NCBI GenBank assembly: GCA_963930655.1
Contig: OZ005601.1
Span: forward strand, 25,854,921-25,918,920
Origin: Myrica gale
Lineage: Eukaryota; Streptophyta; Magnoliopsida; Fagales; Myricaceae
Length of the DNA: 64,000 nt
Reading direction: 5' to 3'
Shown one piece after another: positions 11,905 through 25,200 of the stretch. Numbering within the stretch: the stretch's first letter is position 1; each line of letters opens with the position of its first letter. Below the pieces are notes generated by a model that was not told the origin of the DNA, searched no databases, and saw nothing but the letters and a program-made list of their open reading frames with translations. A program made the translations under genes and the position numbers.

Positions 11905-13465
11905 GATGACTTTGACTTTAGTCTCTCAAGTAACTAATTTGAGACACTTGACTAAATGCATTATATATTGAATGCTATGGGATCTATCTTGTGCAAGACG
12001 ACTTCACAAGGATAACATGAAATCACTGTAGAGTCCTCGTGCTACAGCTTGGCTACAGCTTTTTATTACGGATATCTAACTATTTTTTATCATCATCGTT
12101 TCAAGTGAAATGAGTACTGTAGTAGTTACGAACTTCCATGCACCCACAATTAAACTAATTATGCTTCTTAAAAGAACTAGTACGTGACAACTCTGATTTT
12201 GGGGCAATTAATCAACCCCAGTTGTATAATAATATTCCGCTAATTCCTGACAAAGAAAGAATGGTGGAAAGTGGCATGTGAATGGGTTGAATAGGACCCA
12301 AAAGACTGATGCTAAGTTTCTTCAAAGGAACTTTCATGGCGACCAATAATACCACAGCATAGCTGCGTAGCAATTCAGAATAAAGGGGGCAAGACATTTC
12401 CAAATATGGAAGGTCCTTTAATGGGTCGAAACACGTGGGGATATACTGCAGGTCAAAATACAATTAAGCTTATTGGCCCAAGCCCCAAAATCATTATCCG
12501 GATATGGAGGGAATCTATAATATCATTGCCGACCAACTGCCCATCTGGACTGCAGGAAAGGCATAGCGCACTGGTTCCTTGATGGGCCCAATTCCTTAAA
12601 AGTTGGATAATCGGGAGCAAGCAAATATCTTCTTAAAATGCTCGTTATGCCAGTGTAAAATTTATAGGCTGATTTTACCGCAGACTGACTGATACAATAC
12701 CTGCTTTGAACCTCTCAACGAGCCTGTACCCAAGCATACAAAGCTCGTTAAAAGGGCAATTGCAGTAGACGGGGGTCCACGTTCTTGATTTTGGAAGAAA
12801 ATGGGTCCCGGCCCCCATGTAAAAATTTTTGTAATCCGTCGACAACATTCACGTTTCCGGAGGAAATTTATTCCCAATACAAATATCATCGGATGCAAAT
12901 TACTAGCAATCACTATTCTTACGCATATAAACGGAGAACATCTTGGGGAAAAATCACAATATCACTTGACATATAAGATTAAGTAGAACCCCATTTTGCC
13001 AAACCGGAAAAGGAAGCGGTTTTTCGCACAGCATGCTATTAGTGCAATAACTTGTCTGGTCTTGAGGAGCACTCTCCCGCTATGAGAACGAAATGCCGCT
13101 TCACCGAGCCCAAGACTCCTTCCAACCCGCACCAATAGCCGGAGATTGACTGAAAACGGCAGCCCAGCCAATCTGACCTTGAATATTACCGTCAAGAGCA
13201 CACACTGGACCTAACCCACTAATCTCTCATGGCGCGAAGCAGCCCCCCCTTCTCATTCAGCCTCGGTCAGTGTTCCATTTGTATCTGAACTTAATTGAAA
13301 ACAATAAATCTAAAGAATCCAAGGGCAAGAGGCTATCACATCAACCAGGATTTCGTATCTTCTCTGTAGCCAATTAGCTACAGAATGCAGTAAAAAAACC
13401 TCTTGATTGGTGGAAAAAAGTGAACCTATGAACTCCAGTGCAATTCAAGTATCTAACCTGGTCAG
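11905..13465. other. intergenic DNA downstream of TYW1
   Basis: No gene recognised. Frames at 12212-12463, 12662-12913 and 12962-13201 (minus) have no domain or splice context. The right-hand part should include the TYW1 3' UTR. Confidence 0.4.
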
Positions 13466-16400
13466 TCAACGGCTTGATTTGTGATGTCTCTCCTTCCTAT
13501 ACCGAGACTGACCGGGGTCAAATCCACCTTCGTCTGCTCCATAGACAGCCCAGGATGGTGTGGCAGCCATGTAATCCGCGCTGTCAAACGGTTTCCCAGA
13601 GGCCACCTGCGTTTCCAATGATAACAAAACAATTCAACACTAAGTAACTATTAATCTAAAGGTATTCCAGAAGAACAAAAACGGTGCTGTGACTGACCAA
13701 GTCATGGAACGTTTCATAGTCTATCCATGTGAACCACTTGCCGTTAAGCTTAAACTTCTCAGTTTTTGCAAGGAGAACACAACAGGAGTGGACATGTTCA
13801 CATGCAACCTCGTACTCTCCTTGGCTTTTTATAGCCAAGGCTTCAGAAAAAGCTTTCACATCAGAATGCCAGGGCACATTTTCCATTGTCAGTTTTGATG
13901 TAGCAGACCTGTAAACAAATCACAACTTATTAGCAGCTTACGAAAACTTTCTGGTATCAAGAGGAAAGCGGGAGGGGAGAACTCACGATCCACAATATGT
14001 AACGCCTTTGATTTCGACAAAATCAGGTTGTCCAATACTAAAGAGTTTAGAATAAGCATCCATGTCCTCTGTATTCCAGCCTTTCACCAGGGTCAAGCGG
14101 TAGACAGTTCGCTGCTGTTTCTCCCTGAGATATTTTAGGGAATCCTGTAAAATATTTGCATACTGGGCGTCACTTAAATTATGTCAAGATACCTGATCGA
14201 AGGCAGTACAACTACAACATATTATGTTACTTCCTTCATTACATGCATGGAACAGTGGGAAAAGTTATCAGATGGATTCCAAGGATCTTTATAATGCTAA
14301 GAAAGAGCAATAGGATAGTGACTCGATTGACAAACCAAAAAACAAGAGCCTTTCTATATTCACTATTTTGATCCAACTGCTTTCCAAAAATCAGGTTTTT
14401 CCTACTTCAGGGTTCATACATATCATGCAAAGTAAAGTAAAACATAAACCCTCATATATCAAGTTAGCCTATTTCCATTTTTAACATTCCAGTCCGCAAC
14501 AATTAGATTGCTATTAAATTGAGAATATAGAACAACTTATTTTATTTTCCTCTCTGATAAGAGCGCTAGCATATTTATTGACATGGTAAGAGATTGTCGA
14601 GTTGGATTTATGCTGTCCCTTAAAATGTGATTACTAGAGTGCATAACAGTGTCATCCAACCAGTTTGCGAACTGTTGCGCAGCTATTACATCAAAGTTAT
14701 TTGAGAAATATACCATCTCTCCTTCGTATATTGTCTTATCACTACTTGTTTTGAGAAAAAAAATAGGGCCAAATAGTTTCAGCAAAATATTCCAGGATTC
14801 TGAGAAAATACACATACAATGAATCGCTCCCAAAAATCCCCAAAGAGTGGCCTATCAATGGCCTTCAAGCTCTCCTTTGTTCCAGCATCTACACTAACGT
14901 ATAACTGCACATGTCAAGACGTCGAGGCAAATAAGTCCCTGATTATGTACCAAACAAGGATCTTCTCATACAAGATTCTTTTGAAAAATAATCAAAGTGG
15001 ACACGCATACCTGGGTGAGAGGATTCAGCATTTTAATCTTTTCGGGAAACTGTGCATTTGTTACTAGAAAAGTAGAAATCCGCCGCTGGTGCAGCTCATC
15101 CACCAGTTTGTTGATCTCTGGGTACATAATCGGTTCACCAACAAGAGATAAGGCACAATGCCTGGGTGCAAGACCTTCCATTAATCGCTCTAATGTTACG
15201 CCTGCATGAACAGACATCAGGATCAATGGTTTTAATTCTATAAACCTTTCAGACGTGTGAGCACAAAACACCAACATGGAGTGGAGCTCTGTGTGCATTA
15301 ATGGGCCCTCGAATCCCAACTGGCTGATGGGATTCGACCATAACTCCACCATGGGAGGTAACCAACAAACATACCACCATAATTGCAATGCACAAATTAC
15401 AAGAAACCACAATATTCAAAAACATTGGTTAAAGTTGCATACTCCTCTACTTGCAACAAATAGGTTATATATCATGAACGAAAGCAATTCTTTGGTAAAA
15501 GAATTTGAAGTAGGCTAAAAAAAAAAAGATGCAAGATACAAGATCTGCATATGAAGGACTAGGAGTTATTAATCACTAGTCTCAGTAAATGATATAATAG
15601 GCTACATGACTGAGTTTTTCCTCAACATAGATGTTTGGGAAAAACACACTCCATCAATCATCCCACGTGTGCAATATGACCTCCAAGTAACCATCTTTAA
15701 CATATTGGCACCTCAAACTACCAAAAGTAAGCAATGTACTCCTTAACTATTTGTCACATAAAATTGACCTCAACATTTATACGGCTATTAATCACCTAAA
15801 CTTCTAAATTTCTAATGATACTGCGGCAAACCACATCATTTTCATGTCTTACTGTTCAGTTCATGGTTCAACCTATGAAGAAGCATTTTGAACCCCCTCC
15901 CCCTCCTTTGAAAAGTTAAAACCTAAGCATAAGCCCAAGTCTCCACAAACCCATCTCAAGGTCCCAATGACAGACTGATGTCTGATTTCTGTACATCTCA
16001 CACTTGTACCCGTGGTAAGATATGTTTTCCCACATCAAGAAAAACTAGTAAGGTAACTTTCACCCCCTGATTACAAACACAACTGAAGAATCTGGGCAAG
16101 TGACTTACCGACTGGTAGAAAAAAAGGAACCCCAGTGAGAACTTCTTTCATTCACGAAAATTATTCTAAGCTGGTGTATTAACCCTAAAGGATTATCCAA
16201 CTAGGACAAGAATAAATAACTTACCCGGAACTCCTTTCATTTGCTTAATCATATTTCTGTGCAGGTCTATGGCAGAATTCACAATCTCTAACGGATCATC
16301 CATCTTCCACTGCCAACTCTTTCCAACAGGATTTGTGTGATGTCTCCAACAGAAAACACATTTATTGGCACAAGCCAGACTAGGAGTTGCTTCCATGCAT

Positions 16401-18232
16401 CTGTGTCATACCAAAGTTTGACAAATTTAAAATCTGCTGGCTGAGGCATTATGATGATTTATGAAGAAGTAAAAGCATTGTAAAAAAAAGAAAGGAAGCA
16501 GATAGGATGGAGAACTTCCTATATACAACCATAGAAAGAAAAAAAAAGGACCCTCGTGAACTGATAGATTCTGGACATGGACCATATTATTTGACAATCC
16601 AAATAAACCAGAAGGTAATCCAGATAACTTAATGTGACACCCAGAAACTGACTACAAAATTATAAAAATAACATTACCTATGACTCTCAATTCCATAAAA
16701 TGAGTGCTTGTAGCAACCTCCTCGGCCTCTAAGCTGTGACTTGGTCCATCTACAAATTTTTACCCCACTATGTGAACCAATGATTTTATATCCCTGCGAG
16801 ATGTTATGTCAGTTTAAGAGCAAATAAACAGGAAGTCATTCAATAGAAAAAAAACAAACAGGAAGTCATTCTACGTAGAAAATAATAAAAGAGTGCAGCG
16901 CATAAAAGGCTAAACTAGAAAATATGTGAGGCTACTAAGTTCATTCATATGATTGAAAGGGGGACACCACCTGGCAATACATCATTCGCCAAACAAATAT
17001 TAGATATTACTATGAGCTACATTTTCACAATCATTTAACACAAGTATCAGATTAACTCATGTGGCACTCGGAGGTCCATCCCGTGACAATAAAAGCTTTA
17101 ATTAAAATATCATGGGACTGTAAAATGCTACGTCTACAGTGATATAAATCCCTTAGATGCAATGCAGATGGCGCATGAAACCATTTAAACTCCAAGGACA
17201 CCCCAATTTTTTAGGAACTCTAAATGCCATGAAATTAACAGAGATGAGGAACATAATTCCTAATCTTTCATTTGAACACGAAGAACTCATCCACTATCCT
17301 TCAAAGTTCAAATCAGCGCATTTTTAATTTTACCTACAAAAAGACAAAGGATTCTGAACATGCGAGCGCACCTGCTTCTCCAAGCTTGCCCTAATTACCG
17401 GAGTCACCATCTCTTTTTTCCCATTCAATTTTCCATTAGTTTCAGCCACTGCCACCGTCTTCCTCGATGGTGCTTTCCCTGCAATATCTTCAACATCAAC
17501 AATCTCAGAGCCCGCGCCGCCTTCGCTATTTTCATCCTCATCTGAGCCACCAACACTCTCAGCGTCACTCTCACCACCAACTAAGGCCTCAGAACGCAAA
17601 AGTTCATAATTTTCTACGACGTCACCCTTCAAAAACCCAACCACCTTAGCACTCCAGGCATCAAAGACCTTTTCAATATCACCGCTATCCACATCTCCTT
17701 CCCAAACAGGCAAAATCTCCCTGGCACCCAACGCTCTCATCTGCTTCGAAAAATCCCTCGCAACTGCGTTGAATGTCGCGCTGTAAGCTCCACTTCCGAC
17801 GCCGAAAACCGCGAATTTACAGCGCGAAAGCAACAGAGACCCGACCCTGAAGTCTGCGGCGCTCTCGGAAAGCCAGTTCGCAAAGAACTTCGCGTCAGAT
17901 GGGGGTTTACCATCTTCCCAGGTCGAAGCGATGATTAAAACCAGCGTTTCTTTGGGGAGGTCCTCGGGCTCGTAGTCTTTGGGATCGACCAGGTCAAAAG
18001 AGAGATCTTTCAGCGCTAAAAGGTTGAAGAGACGGTGAGCTAGGGCTTTGGAGGTACCTGTTTGGGAAACGAAGAAGAGCTTGGCTTTAGAATGATGGAG
18101 ATTAGCACTAGGATTAGGGTTTAAGGAGAGTTTGAGCTGCCTGATACGGCGAGATTTGTAGAGGCAGTAGAATGTGGAGGCCGAGAGTAGGGCGAGAAGG
18201 GTGAGTCGAGCCGGGACAGAAGAGAGGGACAT
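13466..18232 (-). CDS. TYW1: TYW1, tRNA wybutosine-synthesizing radical-SAM flavoprotein
   Basis: Eight exons, all with GT-AG borders and consistent phase: 18232-17372, 16793-16678, 16400-16225, 15201-15011, 14904-14818, 14144-13987, 13908-13698, 13606-13466. The product is 646 aa, close to the plant family length. Order: an N-terminal membrane anchor (about 10-26), a flavodoxin-like FMN domain with SQTGTSKALA (about 56-65), an acidic linker, then a radical-SAM domain with CANKCVFC giving Cx3Cx2C at 336/340/343, followed by the SLVGEPIMYP and VSVDAGTKE segments. TYW1 converts N1-methylguanosine-37 of tRNA-Phe to the tricyclic 4-demethylwyosine using pyruvate and SAM; the flavodoxin domain supplies electrons. 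I start at MSLSS (18232), which fits the plant family; an in-frame ATG at 18280 would add 16 residues. No break is visible. Confidence 0.93.
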
Positions 18233-19266
18233 GGTGTGGATTTCTTCCTCGGGTCTTTTCCTTTTAGGAGAATTGCGCAAGCATTGCCCGGGTGGAATGG
18301 ACGTAAAGAAGAGCCTATTTCATGTTCGCGACGACTGAAGCGGTGGCGAAGATTTTGAGAAGTAGGAAGACGAGGACGGCGCCACGGCACGCAAAAATGG
18401 CGGGCCGAGACGTTTATATTTTCAATTGGACTCTCTGCTTTTGGGGCTTGCAATTTTCACGAAGTCAGGCCGAAGACATAATGAATTACTGATTTTTTTT
18501 CATCACCATATACTAATTTATTACATGAAGGGTACGAAGATCCTATTGTATGATATTTATACGAGCAGTAATGATTTCTATGTAACCTATTCCTCAAATT
18601 TAACCATCAACTTCAGCAAAAAGGTATCCACTAAGTACCCAAATTCTATCCGTGACAGACAAAAATGTACATATTTTGAGAGAGAAATCTTTCTTAATTT
18701 GCTGCTCAATTAGACACAACATATATGTGTGAGATCCACTTCTTGTTAGATACTGTAAAATTTATATATTATGTCTATCTCTTTATGAATTGTACCATAT
18801 AATTTGAACAACAAATTGAAAAGGATCTTGATCTTATTTTGGGGGTGTTTCTCAAGTAGTGGGAACAAGTGAATCGTATTAATAGGAGTATTTAAGGAAC
18901 AAAAATGTTACTGATGCAGTAAGAAACTGATATTGTTGCCAAATATGAGTATAAAAATATAAATGACATCACTTTCTGAAACCCATGAACCAAAAAAAAA
19001 AAATGAAGGGAAAAAAATCACAATTACCCAGAAGAATCTATTTTTCCTCTTTACACAGCAGGGCCTAAAGTACTACAACCAGAAAAAAATCTGACATGGT
19101 TAGATTCAATTAGTGTCCGTGTTAACAAAAAACACTGAAGAATCCGTACGGCATGCGTTGTTTCTTACGAGGGGAGGCAGAAGAACCTTTCAAGTTTCCC
19201 CTCGTGCTCTTGACAGAGAGGAAGGGGGCGTCGTGTGATGCAGGAACAAGTTGCATATGTGGAGAA
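18233..19266. other. TYW1 promoter and PMT28 3' flank
   Basis: Bases 18233-18460 are GC-rich and should hold the TYW1 5' UTR and core promoter. The rest is AT-rich and includes the 3' UTR of the next minus-strand gene. No frame of note. Confidence 0.5.
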
Positions 19267-22200
19267 TTAAGGCCGCCACAGCTTCTTTTGTGCGCATAGG
19301 ATACCCTCCTTATCCTGAGCATAGGTCATCCGGATCTCCCAATGCAAGCTTCGCAATATTCCCTCCAATGGGTCCAATATCTCAACCTTATCACGTATAA
19401 TAACCCAACCTCCAGGATGCAGAATACGATCCATCTCTACAACAATAGATACGGGCTGCTTGCACCTGAAAAATTAGCAAGTGTGATGGCAACCGTCTGC
19501 GGCAGCTCAACTAAATGATTTATGCAGCATAATACGTATGTTGAACTCCAAAGTTCAGAGACATCATCAAACACTCGATACAATAGGTACGGAATGGAGT
19601 GGTATGAGGCGTTTAAGGAAGCATCTATAATGACAGCAAAAAGAAGTGGTTGCAATAGCATCATGACATCCAAAGAACCCAAAAAACAAGACTATCATGG
19701 GACAGGCGAACACACTTTAAGGTGAAATACAAGCTATTGCAACAGCCTTCAAGCCATTCGACCAATAATGATAAGTACGACTTATTTTTCAGATAATGCA
19801 AAAGCATTTCTCAAAAATAAATGCTGAAACTATGTAACTTGTTACACAGTATTGCAAAATCAGCAAAGAAAACTTTCATTAGGTTATAGATGCAATGTGA
19901 TCATTGTAAATCACGAGTCAGATGCTGTCTGAGGAACGAATCCATCTAAAAGGTCTACCAGTCTAGATTATTTCGCTAGTGTGCATCTTTGCATTTATTT
20001 GAATCCTTCGTAACCAATTAAATTTGATTTATGTTTCCTATTGTCTTCCCTCCCAACTCCATCAACACCAGATCCAAGTGCGGTTTCCAAGATCAAGGTA
20101 TGTCCAGTTTGAAGTAACATAGACTCCCTGCTCTGGCAATTTTCAGCAAAGAAAAATGATCCTATGTAAACTGGATAATGTTGAATGTATTTTCTCTTTG
20201 CTTAATTTGCAAAACCTGTCTTCGTAACAAACCACTGAAAATCTAACTGTATCTAGAAAAATTAGTCGCAGGAGTAACAAAACTGAAAATAGAGAGTTAT
20301 TGTTAACCTGTTCTTCAGCCGTGAGAAGAGATGGTCAGCATGCAAAAGATCATATGTTCTAGGGTAAGTACCAAAAGACTCGCACCAATCATGGTAGACA
20401 CCAAAAAGCCCACGTTCAAAAATGAAAGGAAGTGTGTCTGGTGCATGGAGAGGGACTACATTCATTACCCAAACCTTCCGTTGAGTGAGAGCTGCAGCAA
20501 ATCTGCAAATGTTCAAATCAACATCGTTACTGTATGTCCTGACTTACTTTTATGGGGGCAGGTGATCACGAAAAAGCCATGGAACCGGGGGTTTAATCAA
20601 AGGGAAAATGCATAAATTTCATACAGCTGGCTCTTTGATCAGTTTGATGCTAGAGCTTTTTCATACCAAAACCAGCAGTACAACTACCAAAGAGAATTAA
20701 CGATTCAGTTCTTTTGGTTGCATACCCTCCATAGATGGCTTTCATGTCTAGCACATTCCGAATAGTTGACCAGTCAATACCAAGCCCAGTGAGATAGGAC
20801 TTGTCAACAATAGCTTTCCAGTGGTTGGTATCAGCAATCAATTTTTCTTTATCATTCAACCAGTCAGGAGAAGTTTGAAGTCTCTTGGGCCATTCCTCAG
20901 GCCACTCGGTCCCATGTTCTTCAATTGCAGATGGAATTGTGTGCAAGCAAGTCTTTATAGGAACATACCTGTTCAGAAATAATGTTGCAGCAATTAAGTA
21001 AAGGGCCAAATTGCTAAGACCAAAAAGAAGAAGAAGAAGCACAATGAAGTAAAAAGAGATCAGAAAAGAGAAATGGAACAAGAGAAGAAGAGAAAAAAAG
21101 ATAGGTTACCATAGCTAGTAATTACAGTCGTACATAATTATTAGGGAAATTTAAAAATCACTGCTTAGATTTTTAGAATTAACAAATCACTGCCTGTGTT
21201 TAGGTCACTATGAAAATTACTTCCTTCCATCACATTTCTGTTCAGTCTTCTAACAAAATTAATAACGTAGCATTCCACGTGTCAATATATGATCATGTGG
21301 CATGACATGCGTCTTAATAAAATTTTAGAAAAGTTTAAGCAAACCCAGAAACCTGTAACCCTCCAGGATTTACAGACTGAAGTCCAACAAGTTAAAAAAG
21401 AAATTAAAGAATTAAAAGCAAGTAATAAAACTCTCGAACAGGAAGTCCTTCTTCTTAAAATAAATCACAAACTTAAGAGTCAAAGTCAAGCCACTTCCTC
21501 CGAGTCAGCTGAAGATTCTGATCCAGAATCTGTTCCCTCTCTTACTCCTCCTCTCCTCCATGATGAGCCTGAGTGTAGTAACAAATTCCTTAGCATAGTG
21601 AACCGAATGCATTTTCAGAAATGGCATTCAAAGGTAACCATTATAGTCAACTCTGAATATTCTTTTGAGGTTGTTGCCCTTATAGATTCAGGTGCTGATC
21701 TTAATTGTATTCAGGAATGATTAATCCCCACCAAATACTATGAGAAGTCAAAGGAACGACTCCTCTCAGCCAATGGTAGTCAAATGGGTATTAATTATAA
21801 GTTATCCAAAGCACACATCTGCAAAGATAATGTCTGTTTTAGGTCTCCGTTCGTTTTAGTAAAAAACATGCCTGATCAGAAAGTTATTTTAGGTACTCCC
21901 TTCATTTGCCTATTGTATCCCTTTACCACCAGCAGTGAAGGTCTTACCACTAACATTCTTGGTCAACAAGTTACCTTCGAGTTCGTTAGTCCTCCCAGGC
22001 CTAGGGAACTTACCATGTTACAGGAAGCCTCCATAAGTAAAACTCTCAATTTCATTGTTAGTAAGACGCAGCATCTTGATTTTCTTAAAGAAGAAATTAA
22101 GTTCAAACGAGTTGAGGAACAACTCACAAGTCAAAACATTCAGCAACAAATTAAGTCTTTTCAATCTAGATTAGAACAACAAGTCTGTTCTGACCTTCCA

Positions 22201-25200
22201 AATGCTTTCTGGCATCGAAAGCAACACATAGTTAAACTCCCTTACATTCCTGAGTTTAGTGAGAAAAATATTCCCACAAAAGCTCGACCCATTCAAATGA
22301 ATCAAGAGATGATGGAATTCTGCAAAACAGAAATCCAAGATCTCTTAAGTAAAAGCATTATACGACATAGTAAATCCCCTTGGTTCTGTTCTGCTTTCTA
22401 TGTCAAGAAAAATGCTGAAATAGAAAGAGGAACTCCTAGGTTAGTCATCAACTACAAGCCCCTGAACAAAGTCCTCCAATGGATTAGGTATCCTATCCCA
22501 GATAAGAAAGATCTCATAGGACGCCTTTCAGGAGCCACAGTTTTTAGTAAATTCGACATGAAAAGTGGATTTTGGCAAATCCAGGTTCATGAGTCTGACA
22601 AGTACAAAACTGCATTTAACACTCCTTTTGGACATTACGAATGGAATGTAATGCCCTTTGGTTTGAAGAATGCCCCAAGTGAATTCCAAAATATCATGAA
22701 TGATATTTTCAATCCTTATAGTCATTTCACCATAGTTTATATTGATGATGTTCTTGTTTTCTCTAGATCCATAGAAGAACATTGGAAACATCTCAACAAG
22801 TTTCTTCATATTATTAAGTCAAACGGCTTAGTAGTCTCTGCCCCTAAGATCAAGTTATTTCAAACCAAAGTCAGATTTTTAGGTTTTAACATTTACCAAG
22901 GTCAAATACAGCCAATTGATAGAGCTATCCAGTTTGCTGATAAATTCCCCGATGTCATCCTTGATAAAACCCAGCTTCAGAGGTTCTTAGGATCCTTAAA
23001 TTATATTGCGGAATTTTATCAAAATCTCCGACATCAATGCAAACCCCTTTTTGATCGTCTCCAGAAGAATCCTCCACCTTGGACGAAAGCACATACGGCT
23101 ATTGTCCAGCTCATTAAGTCACATGTTAAGACACTCCCATGTCTTGGCATTCCTTCCCCGGATTCCTTCAAAATCGTCGAGACTGATGCCTCCGAGCTTG
23201 GTTACGGTGGTATTCTCAAGCAAAAAGTCACACCAGATTCCTCTGAACAAATTGTCCGTTTTTATTCCGGCAATTGGAATCCGGCTCAGCAAAATTACAG
23301 TACTATCAAAAAAGAAATTTTGTCTATAGTACTATGTATAAGTAAATTCCAATCTGATTTATTAAATCAGAAATTCTTAATTCGTGTTGATTGCAAAAGT
23401 GCAAAATTTGTTTTGGAAAAAGATGTTCAAAATATTGCATCAAAACAGATTTTTGCTCGTTGGCAAGCAATTTTAAGTATTTTTGATTTTGACATTGCAT
23501 ACATTCCAGGGAGTCAAAACAGTATCCCTGACTTCCTTACCCGTGAATTCTTGCAGGAATCCCATGGCTCCTAAACCTCAAGGCAAAGAACCTGCTAAGT
23601 CAACCAAGTCAGATTTCCCCAAACTACTCCCGGACCATTTGTTAGTACCATTTGGTTCTACAGGTCAAACTTCAAGTAATCGTTTTCAAGTTTTAGGTCA
23701 ACCAAGTCAACCAGGTCCTAGTGTTCGACCCCCTTCTATTCGACCTTCATCGGCCCTCACCCTCACAAGTCACTATGGTAAACCCACTTACTCGGCCCTG
23801 GCCTCTTTGCCAGCAAGTCCGCCTCTAGACCCATATGCAATTATTGAGACTATGTCTCCGGCCCAGTCTCCGTTAAGACTACAAGAACCGGCCCAGTCAC
23901 CGGACAAAAGACTACAAAGTAAGCCTCAAGGTAAAGTTCCTTACATTCCGAAAAATACATCGGAATTTATGGTCAAACAAGTGACGCAACATGTATTCCA
24001 CATTGAGTATGGTCATCGTTATCTGATCGGTACTCAGGTTGCACCAAGTCAAAAGGATCAAGTTGCTCTCCTTCATGCGCAACATAGTAAATTGCTCCGA
24101 GCCTATTTGCCTCCTAAGTGGCATTTTGTCCCGGAACATCCCAACAAGTCAATCGGTTTCTACAAAGTAATCCTCCTTCATACTGAGTCAGTCCGGATTG
24201 AACCTATTATTGATAGATTTGGTCCTACTCAGACAAAGGTTATTTTCCACAAGTTATTCATAGTCAATTTTATTTCTTGTACTGAATGGGGTTCGCATCC
24301 CTCCATTCTAAAAGAATTACCAGGTCAGCCCATTGGCTTCAATTATTACGATTATATTGAAGCATGGTCAAAAGTACTACTCTACCAAAATGAGACCTTC
24401 TCTCATTCTTGGTTCTTGAACTTTGATAACAAGTTCAAAAGTCAACTCCCCATCTGGTTTCTCCAATGGTGGAACCTGTATGGACCAGTTACAGATATCA
24501 TTCCCATCGATCTTTCAAAAGCCATTGCCAGATTTCATAATCATGGCCAAGGCACTGCTCAAAAGTACTACTCTACCAAAATGAGACCTTCTCTCATTCT
24601 TGGTTCTTGAACTTTGATAACAAGTTCAAAAGTCAACTCCCCATCTGGTTTCTCCAATGGTGGAACCTGTATGGACCAGTTACAGATATCATTCCCATCG
24701 ATCTTTCAAAAGCCATTGCCAGATTTCATAATCATGGCCAAGGCACTGCTCAGGAAAGCCATTTCCCTATCCTCTGCAGATTTGTAAGTAAATACAAAGT
24801 CCCTTGGATTCTGAAATGGGATTATCAAGTCAACTCCAATATACTTGTCCGACGTTTCCATGTCAAATGGTGGGATAAGTTCAACATCCATCGCATTGTG
24901 GATCAAGTCAACAAGGAATTTCCTGCTCCTCAAGAAGTTTCTCAGTTCCTAGTTGAAAAGGTCAGTCTCCAGACTGCTCTTGCCTCGGCCATGACCCAGG
25001 CTCAAAGTAAATCTGAACTCCAAGAGTTATGCCTCCAGTTCCAGCACGAAGTCAGCAAAATCAGTGAACCAGGTTTAGATGGGCATTCTCCAGCCTCATC
25101 TCACTCATCCACTGCAAGTCAATCCAAGCCCAATTACTTGGATCCCCTGTTCCAGGATAGTCAAGACCCTTACTCAGTCGACCTTGCAGATTTTATATGA

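Noticed and set aside
12662-13201. Two minus-strand frames of about 80 aa
   Set aside because: No recognisable domain and no splice signals that would link them to TYW1, whose last exon ends at 13466.
17360-17649. Plus-strand frames over TYW1 exon 1
   Set aside because: Antisense shadows of the acidic linker and flavodoxin region.
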